Source of the DNA: Gemmatimonadota bacterium
Lineage (GTDB): Bacteria; Latescibacterota; UBA2968; UBA8231
Assembly (NCBI GenBank): GCA_009840005.1
Contig: VXOR01000041.1
Location: 1 to 64,000 of the forward strand
Direction of reading: 5' to 3'
Length of the DNA stretch: 64,000 bases
In this document: piece after piece, positions 53,759 to 63,400 of the stretch
Position numbering within the stretch: the first letter of the stretch is position 1
Layout: every line of letters begins with the position of its first letter
Program-made: the position numbers and the translations under genes
The notes under the pieces: generated by a model
What the model was told of the DNA's origin: nothing
The model's input: only the letters and a program-made list of their open reading frames with translations
Databases searched by the model: none

Positions 53759-55441
53759 ATGAGCGAAGCGGAAAAAATCATCTATTCGATGTACAAGGTG
53801 AGCAAGCACTATAACCGGAAGGCGATTATCACCGACATTTCACTGTCGTACTTCTACGGGGCCAAGATCGGCGTGTTGGGCTTGAACGGGTCGGGGAAGA
53901 GCACGCTGTTGCGGATTATGGCGGGCATCGATTCCGAATACGAGGGGACCATTAGCATCCAGCCGGGGTTTACCGTCGGATTCCTGGAACAGGAGCCCGA
54001 GTTAGAAAAGGACAAGACGGTCAAGGATATCGTCGAAGAAGGCGTGCAGGAGACGGTGGACTTGCTGCGCGAGTACGAGGACATCAACGCCCAGTTCGCC
54101 GAGCCTATGGACGACGACGCCATGAACGCCCTGATCGAGCGGCAGGCCTCCGTGGCCGAACAGCTCGACGCAGCCGGGGCTTGGGATTTGGACAGTCGGC
54201 TGGATATGGCCATGGACGCCTTGCGCTGTCCACCCGAAGACCAGGAAGTCTCCACGCTTTCAGGCGGCGAGCGGCGGCGGGTGGCCCTGTGTCGGCTGTT
54301 GCTCCGCCAACCGGATATTCTGCTCCTCGACGAGCCGACCAACCACCTCGACGCCGAGACCGTGGCGTGGCTGGAGGGGCATTTGCATCAGTACCAGGGG
54401 ACGGTGATCGCCGTTACCCACGACCGGTACTTTCTCGACAATGTGGCGGGCTGGATTTTGGAACTGGATCAGGGACGCGGCGTACCGTGGAAGGGGAACT
54501 ACTCGTCGTGGCTAGAGCAGAAGAAGGAGCGGCTGCGGCTAGAAGAAAAGAGCGAGAGCGAACGGCAGCGGACGCTAGAGCGCGAGCTGGAGTGGATCCG
54601 CATGACGCCGAGAGCCAAGCAGCAGAAGAACAAAGCGAGGATCAGGGCCTACGAGGAATTGCTAAATCAGGATCGAGTACAGCGGAACGAGGAGGTGCAG
54701 CTCTACATTCCGCCGGGGCCGCGGCTGGGCGATATCGCCATTGAGGCCAAGGGCGTGAGCAAGCGCTACGGCGACCGCATTATCTTCGAGAACATGGATT
54801 TCGCGCTGCCCTCGGGCGGGATCGTCGGAGTCATCGGGCCGAACGGCGCGGGCAAGACGACCCTGTTCCGGCTGATTACCGGCCAAGAAAGCGCCGACAG
54901 CGGCCAGCTCCGCATCGGCGAGACCGTACAACTGGGGTATGTGGATCAGAGCCGGGAGACCTTGGTAGGGGAAAACACGGTCTGGCAAGAAGTGTCGGGC
55001 GGCGAGGAAGAGCTTGAGCTAGGCGAGCGCAAGGTAAATTCGCGGGCGTACCTCGCGCGTTTCAACTTCCTCGGTGCCGACCAGCAACAAAAGGTGGGTA
55101 CGCTCTCGGGCGGACAGCGCAATCGGGTACATCTGGCCAAGGTGCTCAAGGAGCAAGCCAACGTATTCCTGCTCGACGAGCCGACCAACGACCTAGACGT
55201 GCATACACTAAGGGCGCTGGAGGAGGGGCTGGAAAACTTCGCCGGCTGCGTTGTGGTCATCAGCCACGACCGGTGGTTTTTGGACCGCATCGCCACGCAC
55301 ATTCTGGCGTTTGAGGGCGACAGCCAAGTCTATTGGTTCGAGGGCAACTTTTCGGAATACGAGGAGAACAAGAAGGCGCGGCTAGGCGAGGATTCCGGCG
55401 TGCCCCAGCGGGTCCGCTACCGCCAACTGACGCGGGACTAA
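53759..55441 (+). CDS. ettA: Energy-dependent translational throttle protein EttA (ABC-F)
   Basis: 560 residues from ATG 53759. Two ABC cassettes: Walker A GLNGSGKST and GPNGAGKTT, signatures LSGGERRRVALC and LSGGQRNRVHLAK, Walker B DEPTNHLD and DEPTNDLD. The linker has the arm and tip region (LEQKKERLRLEEKSE, MRMTPRAKQQKNKARIRAY-like) typical of EttA. It binds the ribosomal E site and couples energy status to elongation. Separate from the upstream module by about 60 bp. Confidence 0.93.
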   Translation: MSEAEKIIYSMYKVSKHYNRKAIITDISLSYFYGAKIGVLGLNGSGKSTLLRIMAGIDSEYEGTISIQPGFTVGFLEQEPELEKDKTVKDIVEEGVQETVDLLREYEDINAQFAEPMDDDAMNALIERQASVAEQLDAAGAWDLDSRLDMAMDALRCPPEDQEVSTLSGGERRRVALCRLLLRQPDILLLDEPTNHLDAETVAWLEGHLHQYQGTVIAVTHDRYFLDNVAGWILELDQGRGVPWKGNYSSWLEQKKERLRLEEKSESERQRTLERELEWIRMTPRAKQQKNKARIRAYEELLNQDRVQRNEEVQLYIPPGPRLGDIAIEAKGVSKRYGDRIIFENMDFALPSGGIVGVIGPNGAGKTTLFRLITGQESADSGQLRIGETVQLGYVDQSRETLVGENTVWQEVSGGEEELELGERKVNSRAYLARFNFLGADQQQKVGTLSGGQRNRVHLAKVLKEQANVFLLDEPTNDLDVHTLRALEEGLENFAGCVVVISHDRWFLDRIATHILAFEGDSQVYWFEGNFSEYEENKKARLGEDSGVPQRVRYRQLTRD

Positions 55442-55476
55442 TATGGGTAAAAGGAAGCGCCACCGACCCGCACAGA

Positions 55477-55737
55477 CTATTGGGAAAGCGTCTGTAGTTC
55501 CTCACGGATCACTTTGCGCAAGGTTTCCTCTAGGATAGCATCCTGAACTTGGATATATTGACGCAATGCCTCGTTAATCAAGGTCTGGTAATTGCCGCCG
55601 CCAGCCTCGTGTACTTGGCTTCTGAACCAGTTCAACACATCGGTGTCCAAGCGTATCGTGATGCGCGTCTTATTGAGGGCAGCAGGAACGAGCGCTCCTT
55701 GTTTGGCCTGAGTGAAGTCAAATTCTTCCTTGCTCAT
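55477..55737 (-). CDS. brnA: BrnA-type antitoxin (ribbon-helix-helix)
   Basis: 86 residues from ATG 55737. The ribbon-helix-helix part is TRITIRLDTDVLNWFRSQVH followed by NYQTLINEALRQYI, the DNA-binding core of BrnA antitoxins. It follows the BrnT frame and overlaps it (BrnT ends at 55718). BrnA binds BrnT and represses the shared promoter. Confidence 0.88.
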   Translation of the reverse strand: MSKEEFDFTQAKQGALVPAALNKTRITIRLDTDVLNWFRSQVHEAGGGNYQTLINEALRQYIQVQDAILEETLRKVIREELQTLSQ

Positions 55738-55990
55738 AGTGTTTCCTTTCATGCGGCGTGGCTGGTCGGGCCGAGATCAAGCGGATATCGTCGCCCCGAT
55801 ATGTGGATGCTACCACTACAATGCGGCCCAAAAAATCCATACCCAAGGTCGCAAAGCGGAATTCTCCCTCAATCTCCTCCTCTTTGCAGGTAAAGGCCCA
55901 CTCATCTTCAAAGACCCCGACGGCATCGGCGAAGTCGATTCCGTGTTTTCGTAGATTGGATCGGGCTTTGACGACGTCCCACTGATGACT
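55718..55990 (-). CDS. brnT: BrnT-type toxin
   Basis: 90 residues from ATG 55990 (MSHQWDVVKARSNLRKHGID); an upstream ATG at 56023 is possible. Contains the BrnT pattern KHGIDFADAVGVFEDEW, RFATLGMDFLGRIVVV and DDIRLISARPATPHERKHYE, with the His and Arg of the ribonuclease-like active site. Degrades RNA when not bound by BrnA. The pair lies on the minus strand and ends just after ettA. Confidence 0.9.
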   Translation of the reverse strand, partial: SHQWDVVKARSNLRKHGIDFADAVGVFEDEWAFTCKEEEIEGEFRFATLGMDFLGRIVVVASTYRGDDIRLISARPATPHERKHYEQGRI

Positions 55991-56004
55991 CATGTCTTTA
56001 ATAT

Positions 56005-56023
56005 ATGCACAAATGATGCACAA
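56005..56023. promoter_or_regulatory. Direct-repeat operator of brnTA
   Basis: ATGCACAA occurs at 56005-56012 and again at 56016-56023, 11 bp start to start, about one helix turn apart, just upstream of brnT. Spacing of this kind suits binding of ribbon-helix-helix dimers; here BrnA autorepression is expected. Confidence 0.5.
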
Positions 56024-56074
56024 TCAAGATGTATGAGCGCGGGCGGTGGCGGGACTTGGGTCGGTCATTGCCGC

Positions 56075-57397
56075 TCACATACTATGCAGCGCACTCTCGA
56101 CCCGATTGAGCGCTTCGTCGATATCGTCCAAGGTGTGCTGTGCTGACACGCCGTGGTGGCCAGCGACGAGCGTGCCGTAGTCGTGGAAATAGACCCCTTT
56201 ATCGGCGCAGGCGCGGATGAACCTCCCGGTCATCTCCTGATCGCGGTTGAGGCTATCGTCAAACCGCTCAACCGGATCGGTGAATCCGAAGAAGATACCA
56301 AAGCGTGCGCCCAGTCCCTGCACCCGGGCGGGCACACCAGCGCGCTCGAACAGTCCGACCAAACCGTCGCAGAGCCGACCTCCAGCTTCATAGATGTGAT
56401 CGTAAAAACCTGGACTAGTAAGCTCGTTGACGGCAGCCAGCGCAGTCATCACGGCCGGCGGGTTGCCGGTGAAGGTCCCACTCTGGGCCACCTCGCCAAG
56501 CGGTCCCACCTGATCCATGATTTCGGCTTTGCCGGCAATGATAGTGAGCGGAGCACCAGCGGCGACCGCCTTGCCCAAAACGCAAACATCCGGGGTGACG
56601 CCGTAGTACCCCTGAGCGCAGTCAGGCCCAGTGCGGAAAGCCGACAGCACCTCGTCGTATATGAGGACGATATCGTAGGCACTGGCCTGATCGCGAACGA
56701 ACTGCATGTACTCGGCGTCGGCGACAATGCAACCTTGGTTGTAGTTGATCGGCTCCATGATGATGCCGCCGATCTCGTCGCCGTGCTCGCGCAGCGCTCT
56801 TTCCAAGGCGGCCTCGTCCTTCCACGGTACGACGATAATGAGCTCGTCCATCTGCGGAGGCATGCCCGCAGACTCACCACACGGCTCGACGTAGCTGCCT
56901 GGCGTCACCGGCGTCACCGGCGTGTGTGCATTGAACATGACGTAGTCGTAGAGGCCGTGAAAGTGCCCCCAGAATTTGAGAATTTTTTGCTTGCCGGTGT
57001 GGGCGCGGGCCAAGCGGACGCAGACCATCGTCCCCTCTGAGCCGGTATTGCCGTAGCGCACGCGCTCGGCGCAGGGGATGATCTCGGTGATCCGCCGCGC
57101 CAGGTCCGTATGTGCTTCGGTCTCGTAGCCGGCGAGAATGCCCGCGTCCAATGCTGCGGTCATGGCCTCGCGCGTTACCGGGTGATTGTAGCCCAAAAAC
57201 GCGGCTCCGTGGGCCAAGTTGAAGTCGATGTACTCCTTGCCATCGACGTCGTAGATGCGGCAACCCTCGGCATTGCGCAGGTAGAGGGCGTACCCCAGGC
57301 ATGGGTTGTGCCGTCCCGTAGCGCCGACGCCTCCCGGTAGGTAGCGCTTGGCTTCGGCTCTGAGATCGCTCTGTGACATCGTCTGTATCGTGGGCAT
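56075..57397 (-). CDS. Glutamate-1-semialdehyde aminomutase-like class III aminotransferase
   Basis: 440 residues from ATG 57397, chosen for the AAGGA site about 10 bases before; the frame opens at 57475. Class III fold: NTGSEGTMVCVRLARAHTGK, YDEVLSAFRTGPD and the PLP lysine in VLGKAVAAGAPL. Resembles HemL but is longer at the N-terminus. No heme gene is near, so it may be a transaminase in another pathway. Start region is intergenic up to the next promoter. Confidence 0.87.
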   Translation of the reverse strand: MPTIQTMSQSDLRAEAKRYLPGGVGATGRHNPCLGYALYLRNAEGCRIYDVDGKEYIDFNLAHGAAFLGYNHPVTREAMTAALDAGILAGYETEAHTDLARRITEIIPCAERVRYGNTGSEGTMVCVRLARAHTGKQKILKFWGHFHGLYDYVMFNAHTPVTPVTPGSYVEPCGESAGMPPQMDELIIVVPWKDEAALERALREHGDEIGGIIMEPINYNQGCIVADAEYMQFVRDQASAYDIVLIYDEVLSAFRTGPDCAQGYYGVTPDVCVLGKAVAAGAPLTIIAGKAEIMDQVGPLGEVAQSGTFTGNPPAVMTALAAVNELTSPGFYDHIYEAGGRLCDGLVGLFERAGVPARVQGLGARFGIFFGFTDPVERFDDSLNRDQEMTGRFIRACADKGVYFHDYGTLVAGHHGVSAQHTLDDIDEALNRVESALHSM

Positions 57398-57598
57398 CGC
57401 TGCTTGTTCCTTAGTGAAGACGGACTGGTTCGCCTGCATGGACATGACTCGCCCCAACTCCCCGCTGAACTTCAACCGCGTCTAAACGCCCGCCGATATT
57501 GTCCTTTTTAGTCACACAAGTCAAGACGCCTTACCTGAACAAACCTTGCAAAGTACCGTCCAAAAAGACAAATATGCCAATCTTTTTGTAAAATACGC

Positions 57599-57627
57599 TT
57601 GACATTACGATTTTTCAGAATTATGTT
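57599..57627 (+). promoter_or_regulatory. Sigma-70-type promoter of the membrane-protein/XRE pair
   Basis: TTGACA at 57599-57604 and TATGTT at 57622-57627 are separated by 17 bases, an almost consensus housekeeping promoter. It precedes the membrane-protein gene at 57672 in an AT-rich stretch. Confidence 0.75.
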
Positions 57628-57632
57628 CTTTT

Positions 57633-57648
57633 GTAAAGCAAACTTTAC
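57633..57648. promoter_or_regulatory. Operator-like palindrome downstream of the -10 box
   Basis: GTAAAG at 57633-57638 and CTTTAC at 57643-57648 form a 6+6 inverted repeat around CAAA, starting six bases after the -10 element, where a repressor would block transcription start. The XRE regulator encoded by the second gene is the probable ligand (inference). Confidence 0.5.
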
Positions 57649-57671
57649 TTTATGGAAAGGACAGCAGACTT

Positions 57672-58091
57672 ATGAAGAAGCCAATGGTCAATTTGAGTTG
57701 TCTTACTGGCGGCAGTGGAAAAAACACAATTCGTTTTCTTTGTTGGAGCTTTGCTTGGTCGATGACGATGGTGTTGGCCGATAAGGCGATATTATACGAA
57801 TGGCATTCCTCTGATTTGATCTCCGCTATCGCGATTGTCCTCAACGCGGGCATCGGCATCGGCATGATCTTGTCGTATTTGCGCCACCTGAAATCCATGG
57901 ATGAGTTGCAGCGCAAAATCCAACTCGATGCACTGGCTATCGCTATGGGCGTCGCGCTCGTCGGCAGTTTTAGTTATTCGCTGATGGTAACCGCAAAATT
58001 CATAACAGACGCCGAAGTCTCAGATATCATTTTGCTGATGACGTTTACCTTCGTGGTCTCCGTTACCGTCGGCCATGTCCGCTACCGATGA
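57672..58091 (+). CDS. Four-helix membrane protein of unknown function
   Basis: 139 residues with about four membrane helices (FLCWSFAWSMTMVLADKAI, AIAIVLNAGIGIGMILSY, LAIAMGVALVGSFSYSLM, IILLMTFTFVVSVTVGHV). The order membrane protein then small XRE regulator with overlap is a common two-gene arrangement; its function is not established. An AAGG site lies 12 bases before the ATG. Confidence 0.75.
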   Translation: MKKPMVNLSCLTGGSGKNTIRFLCWSFAWSMTMVLADKAILYEWHSSDLISAIAIVLNAGIGIGMILSYLRHLKSMDELQRKIQLDALAIAMGVALVGSFSYSLMVTAKFITDAEVSDIILLMTFTFVVSVTVGHVRYR

Positions 58092-58291
58092 AAAATCGCC
58101 TAAAGGTGCTGCGCGCCGAGCGCGACTGGACCCAGGCCGATCTCGCGGAGCGTCTGGAGGTCTCGCGGCAAACGGTGAACGCCCTCGAAAAGGGCAAATA
58201 CGACCCCAGTCTGCCGCTGGCATTTAAGATTGCCCACGTGTTTTCCGCGCCGATCGAAGCAATTTTTATACACGAAACGGAAGTCAGTTGA
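58088..58291 (+). CDS. Small XRE-family transcriptional regulator
   Basis: 67 residues, a bare helix-turn-helix domain (WTQADLAERLEVSRQTVNAL followed by EKGKYDPSLPLAFKIA). Members of this short type pair with membrane proteins as above. Starts inside the stop of the preceding gene (ATGA at 58088). Expected to bind the palindrome at 57633-57648. Confidence 0.9.
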   Translation: MKNRLKVLRAERDWTQADLAERLEVSRQTVNALEKGKYDPSLPLAFKIAHVFSAPIEAIFIHETEVS

Positions 58292-58382
58292 CGTGGGATA
58301 AAGTTGTACGACAAAACCTTGCTCCTGTCATTGTTCTAATGTACCGTTTATATACGACCTTATAGCAGGACGTGTCTGAACT

Positions 58383-58931
58383 ATGACAAATGTTGCAGCT
58401 ACTTTGGATGACCTGCGCCACGTAGCAGAAAATGGCAAGGCCGAACTGGTCAAAGGGGAGTTAGTAATCATGACGCCGACAGGAGGGTTGCCGGGGTATG
58501 CGGCGGGCGAGATTTTCGCCAGTTTGCGGGAATATGCGCAGCGCACTCGCACCGGGTACGCCTTCGCGGATAATGTCGGCTTTATCGTCGATCTGCCCGA
58601 ACGCCAGTCGTTCAGCCCGGACGCGGCGTTCTATACGGGTGAATTGACGATGAAGTTTCTCAACGGGGCACCCGTCTTCGCCGTTGAGGTCCGCAGCGAG
58701 GGCGATTATGGTCCGACGGCCGAGCAGGAGATGGCGCAAAAGAGGGCGGACTACTTCGCCGCTGGGACGCTGGTCGTTTGGGATGTGGATTTGATGAGTG
58801 AAGATGTGGTGAGATGTTACAGGGCAATAAATTCCGGTGCGCCGATTGCATATCGGCGGGGCGAGCAGGCAGCGGCCGAGCCAGCGGTCCCGGGATGGAC
58901 CCTGGCCGTGGACCGTCTTTTTCCTGATTGA
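58383..58931 (+). CDS. Uma2-family (PD-(D/E)XK-type) endonuclease-like protein
   Basis: 182 residues. The Uma2 pattern is visible: KAELVKGELVIMTPTGG, the acidic Asp in FSPDAAFYTGE, and APVFAVEVRSEGDYG with the Glu of the nuclease core, then KRADYFAAGTLVVWDVD. The family is a restriction-like fold expanded in cyanobacteria and related phyla, biological role unclear. Independent gene with its own upstream spacer of 91 bp. Confidence 0.87.
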   Translation: MTNVAATLDDLRHVAENGKAELVKGELVIMTPTGGLPGYAAGEIFASLREYAQRTRTGYAFADNVGFIVDLPERQSFSPDAAFYTGELTMKFLNGAPVFAVEVRSEGDYGPTAEQEMAQKRADYFAAGTLVVWDVDLMSEDVVRCYRAINSGAPIAYRRGEQAAAEPAVPGWTLAVDRLFPD

Positions 58932-59007
58932 GTAGCGCAGCCTTCTCAGAGACCCTGCCCGTTCCCCTGCCAGTTTCTACGCCGTCCATTACCGACCGAG
59001 CACGGCC

Positions 59008-60051
59008 CTAACCGCGCGGAGTACGGCCTCGCGGCATTTGCAAGCCCAGATCTCGAATAAGCCGATCCAAATACGGGGTCAGCCAATTCCAGTCTAGGTA
59101 GGCCCGCTCTAAGTCTTCTTCGAGCCGTTGGCTGGTCTGCTCAAATTCTTGCTTGGTTTGTTCGTATGCTTTTTGGGCTTTGTCGTAGGCTTGTATCGTT
59201 GGGTGATCTCGCTTCGCCTTGAGGTATGATATGCCTGATTCCAAAGATTTTTCCAGCGCGTCGATTGCCCGAGTCCGAGACTTGGACGCCTCCATAAAAT
59301 TCTTTTTAGTATTATCGTAGTGCTCTTGGGCCCGCTTGTATAACTCGAATGACCGCTCATCATACCCAGTCTTGTAGAGCCGCTCGGCTCGGTCGTAATT
59401 ACTTTGGGTAAGCTCCAAGTTTTGTTTGGCCAAAGTATAGACTGTATCGGCTGTCTCAAGGGCTCGCTCGAGCTTTGGTCTTTCCTTGGTGATCTGATGA
59501 TATTTATGCTCGTTTTCCTGTTCCCAAGCCTCAAGTGCTGTAGAGGCTTGTTCGTATTCTTCGCACACATCCATATATGTTTGGGTGATTTGCAACGTCT
59601 CTTGTTCGATGAAATCGACCGTTTGGTATTTCTCGAATAAATCCTCGGCCAGCCTTGTACGCTCCACAGTTAGGTGCTGTTCTTCTGGCACCAGTAGGTC
59701 GCGCCTTTCGTAAGCACGCCTGAGATCCCACGCTATGCGCTCGCCCTCTTTGTATAGTCTAAGAGCTTCTGGAGAGAATTGGCTGGCATCTTCCGCTATC
59801 TGTCTTGCTTGCCCTATTAGGCTTGTCGCGCTGTCGGTGAACCACATGGACAGAAAAATGCCTAGTATCAACTTATTGGTCCTCCCCTCAATCCGCTCGC
59901 GCTCTTGATGATACCGATCTATGTCTTGGACAAAACGTTCATGCTCCAAGACGATACGCTCTACGTCTAGGGCAAGCCTTTGGCGTTCTTCTTTATGATT
60001 AGAGCAGCCAAAGAATAAGACGATGCACAAGAAGAAGGTGCAAATTTGCAT
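59008..60051 (-). CDS. Coiled-coil lipoprotein
   Basis: 347 residues. Lipoprotein-type signal with lipobox cysteine (CTFFLCIVLFFGC then SNHKEERQR), after which almost the whole protein is charged heptad sequence (RFVQDIDRYHQERERIEGRT; YEQASTALEAWEQENEH; KTGYDERSFELYKRAQEHYD), typical of long coiled coils. A hydrophobic patch occurs at about residue 64 (ILGIFLSMWF). Function unknown; it might tether a complex in the envelope. Confidence 0.75.
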   Translation of the reverse strand: MQICTFFLCIVLFFGCSNHKEERQRLALDVERIVLEHERFVQDIDRYHQERERIEGRTNKLILGIFLSMWFTDSATSLIGQARQIAEDASQFSPEALRLYKEGERIAWDLRRAYERRDLLVPEEQHLTVERTRLAEDLFEKYQTVDFIEQETLQITQTYMDVCEEYEQASTALEAWEQENEHKYHQITKERPKLERALETADTVYTLAKQNLELTQSNYDRAERLYKTGYDERSFELYKRAQEHYDNTKKNFMEASKSRTRAIDALEKSLESGISYLKAKRDHPTIQAYDKAQKAYEQTKQEFEQTSQRLEEDLERAYLDWNWLTPYLDRLIRDLGLQMPRGRTPRG

Positions 60052-60343
60052 AGCAATATCTAAAGCCCTTTCCGAATAGTGAACACAATTTTACCTGCTG
60101 CACAAAGAGATAGTACCGATAAGACGCTATCGGTACTCTGTCAAGAAACTGAAGGCTTGGGGGTATCAAGGGTGGGTCTATTTAGGTGACGATAGTACTC
60201 AGACGCGGGTGCAGGGCTTCCACCTCACCAACCGATGGCCACATCCGCAGAGTGGGAAGCTCGAATCGTGGTTTACAGCCAGAGGTTTTCTCAGAGCGTA
60301 AGCCGATGCTCTCAAGCCTTGTCCCTATCTCCCTCTAAAAGAT
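60052..60343. other. Intergenic region without recognisable genes
   Basis: No convincing ORF on either strand. It contains a perfect hairpin AGTACCGATA (60112-60121) / TATCGGTACT (60128-60137) with a 6-base loop and no T-run, which could act as a terminator or structured element upstream of the lipoprotein gene. A HigB-type toxin gene, expected before a HigA-type protein, was looked for in this stretch and not found. Confidence 0.5.
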
Positions 60344-60372
60344 TTGTATTGTGTAACGCTACACACTATATT
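60344..60372 (+). promoter_or_regulatory. Promoter with embedded palindromic operator
   Basis: TTGTAT at 60344-60349 and TATATT at 60367-60372 form a -35/-10 pair with a 17-base spacer. The spacer is nearly filled by the palindrome TGTGTA-ACGC-TACACA (60350-60365). A palindrome in this exact place is the classic layout of HigA-type autoregulated promoters. The start ATG of the giant gene lies 36 bases further on. Confidence 0.65.
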
Positions 60373-60408
60373 ATACCCAAGCCACAAACGAATTTGGAGT
60401 TCAATCTC

Positions 60409-63400
60409 ATGTCTAAAAAATTAGAAAAACCCGTACACCCCGGCGCTTTCATCAGGGAGCATGTAATTCCAGCAGGTATGTCGGTGACGGATGCTGCAAA
60501 GAGACTAGGCGTGGGCAGGCCTGCCCTGTCAAACCTGCTGAATGGTAAGTCGTCGCTGTCCCCTAATATGGCGGTCAGATTGGAAAAATCATTCAGTGTT
60601 GACCGCCAAGAGCTTCTTGATATTCAGGCCGCGTTCGATCGTTATGATAGGCAGGGGAAAGAGAAGCGTATCGCCGCTCGCACCTACGTTCCTAGTTTTT
60701 TGACCATCAAGGCCGGACAGATAGAAGATTGGGCGGAGAAAAATATCGATGCCCGCCATTTGCTGGCGGTGCTTCTGCGTAAGCTGATTCATTCAACCGG
60801 CGACGAACTGCGACAGGTTGACTTCCCCGGATACGATAACGCAGAACGCAGTGGTTGGGATGGCTGGATCGAGGCTGACGCGGCCACGCCGTGGATTCCA
60901 GAAGGCAAATCTGGATGGGAGTTCGGCACCAATAAAAACCCGAAACGCAAGGCTGAGAGCGATTATACGAACCGCGCTTCCGTCCCCCCGGACGAGAAAG
61001 CCGAATGCACTTTCGTCTTTGTTACCCCACGCAACTGGCCGGGCAAGACCGCCTGGGTCAGGAATAAGAACTCAGAAGGCGACTGGAAAGCGGTGAGGGC
61101 GTTCGACGCAAGCGATCTTGAGCAATGGCTGGAAGAGTCGATTTCCGCGCAGATGTGGCTTGCCGAGCAACTTAACATGCCGGTCAGCGGGTTCGAGACG
61201 CTCGGTCAGTGTAGGCAGCGCTGGGAAGAGGCGAGCAAGCCGAAGATGACACCCACGATATTCGAGTCTTCAATCATCGCGTACCGCGAGCGCTTCAAAG
61301 AGTGGCTCGAAAAACCAAGCGAAAAGCCGTTTGTAGTCGCAGCGGATTCCATAGATGAGTCACTCGCCTTTCTCGCATGTTTATTTCAGGACCTCGCCAC
61401 GCGCTCGAAAGACCTCGCAGCAGTGTTCAAATCGGCTGAGACGTTGCGGACCCTAGCAGATTCATCGTCACCATTCATTCCAATCGTCGGCACCGAAGAA
61501 GCCGAACGAGAACTGGCGACCATCTATCGCCGCCTCCACTGCATCATCGTTCGTTCCCGCAATGCGATTGATTCGGAGCCGGATATCGCCCTCGATCTTC
61601 TGAATCACGAGACCTTTGAAAAAGCTCTTGCCGAGATGGGCATTGAGAGCGATAGGGCCGAGCAACTTGCGAGAGAGTCGGGACGCTCGCCGACCATTCT
61701 GCGCCGACGGCTCTCACAGATTGATGCCATCAAAAAACCCCCGTGGGCCGGAGATGCAGAAGTAGCAAAGAGCCTGATCCCGATGACCTTAGTCGGTGCA
61801 TGGCACGCGAAGTCCGACGCTGACTGTGAGGTTGTGTCAACACTTGCGGACAGGCCGTATAAGGAAACTGAAGAAGACATTGCGCGCCTGCGCCTATTCG
61901 ACGACTGTCCTGTCTGGTCTGTTGGGAAGTATCGTGGTGTCGCCTCGAAAATCGATGCCTTGTTTGCACTCAAGAATTACGTAACGGAAAGGAACCTCGA
62001 CGATTTCTTTTCTCTCGCCAGATCTGTGCTTTCCGAGAGAGATCCGGCGCTTGATCTGCCGGAGAACAAGAGATGGACCGCAGGACTACGCGACCACTCC
62101 GCCGCACTACGTGAGGGCATCTGTGAAACTCTCGTCATCCTCTCAGTCCACGGCAACAATCTGTTCCAAGAGCGGCTTGGGATAGACGTCGAGCACCGTG
62201 TCTCTTCGCTCATCCGGGGGCTTCTTACACCGCTCACCCTCGACAAATTAATCTCCCATAACAGAGACCTACCGCATTATGCCGAGGCAGCACCAAACGA
62301 GTTTTTGAGGATCCTTGAGGAGGACTTGCGACAAGCTCAGCCGATCGTGATTGGTCTGTTAAAACCGGTCGAAAGCGGCCTGTTCAGTTCACCCTCACGA
62401 ACAGGTCTCCTGTGGGCACTAGAATGCCTCGCTTGGAAACATCTCGGGCGCGTGAGCCCGATCCTTGCACAGTTGTCGGGGACCGTTATCAACGACAACT
62501 TGCTCAACAAGCCAATATCCAGCCTTTACACAACTTACTGCTCATGGTTGCCGCAAACTGCCGCTTCGCTGGAAGAGCGGATGACAGCCCTTGAGAGACT
62601 GACGAAGTGCTTCCCAGATATCGGATGGCAGATTTGTATCGCTCAGCTACAGACTAGTTCTAGCATAATAGATAGCTACCGCCCGCGTTGGCGCAACGAC
62701 GCTTCAGGTGCCGGAAGGAGGGTGACGGAGAGAGAAGAATGCGATGCGTTCACGCGCAAGGCACTTGACCTTGCGCTCGCATGGCCAAAACACGATCAGG
62801 AGACGCTCGGCGACCTCGTTGAGCGGCTCCCGGTAATATCCAAGGAAGACCAGACCTTGGTTTGGGATCTGATCGACACATGGGCGGATTCTGAAACCGA
62901 TGAAAAGGCCAAAGCGGGCCTCTGTGAGCGGATTCGTGCCCTCGTGTTCACGCGGCGAGGGCGGTGGCACGGGCTGCAAGCCGTGACAACAGATCGAGCT
63001 CGCAGGGCGTACGAAAAGCTGCAACCGCGTAATCCCGTTCTCCGGCACACTTGGCTCTTTGCCCAACACTGGGTTGATCCTTCCCCCGACGAGATCGAAG
63101 ATGAGAATTTCGACTACACCAAACACGAAGAGAAAATCCGCACGCTTCGTACCAAGGCAATGAAGGAGATATGGATGCAATGCGGGTTTGAAGGTGTGAA
63201 GGTGCTCCTGCCCCGCAGCAATGCTCCTACTGCTATCGGAGTTTCTCTGTATCTGAACATCACAACCATGAACGCACGGACCGATTTTTTGCGGCAATGC
63301 CTTTCCACTACCGGCGACCTTGAGAGAAAAGTTGACGGCTGCATACAGGGTTTTCTGATGTCCGTAGGGGACGATTCTCTTGACGCACTGCTCTCTGCTG

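Noticed and set aside
60140..60300. Candidate HigB toxin upstream of the giant HTH gene
   Set aside because: Translations of this stretch were inspected for RelE/HigB-like motifs (KGxxSIRxNxxxRI, DxEIVDYH) and none was found.
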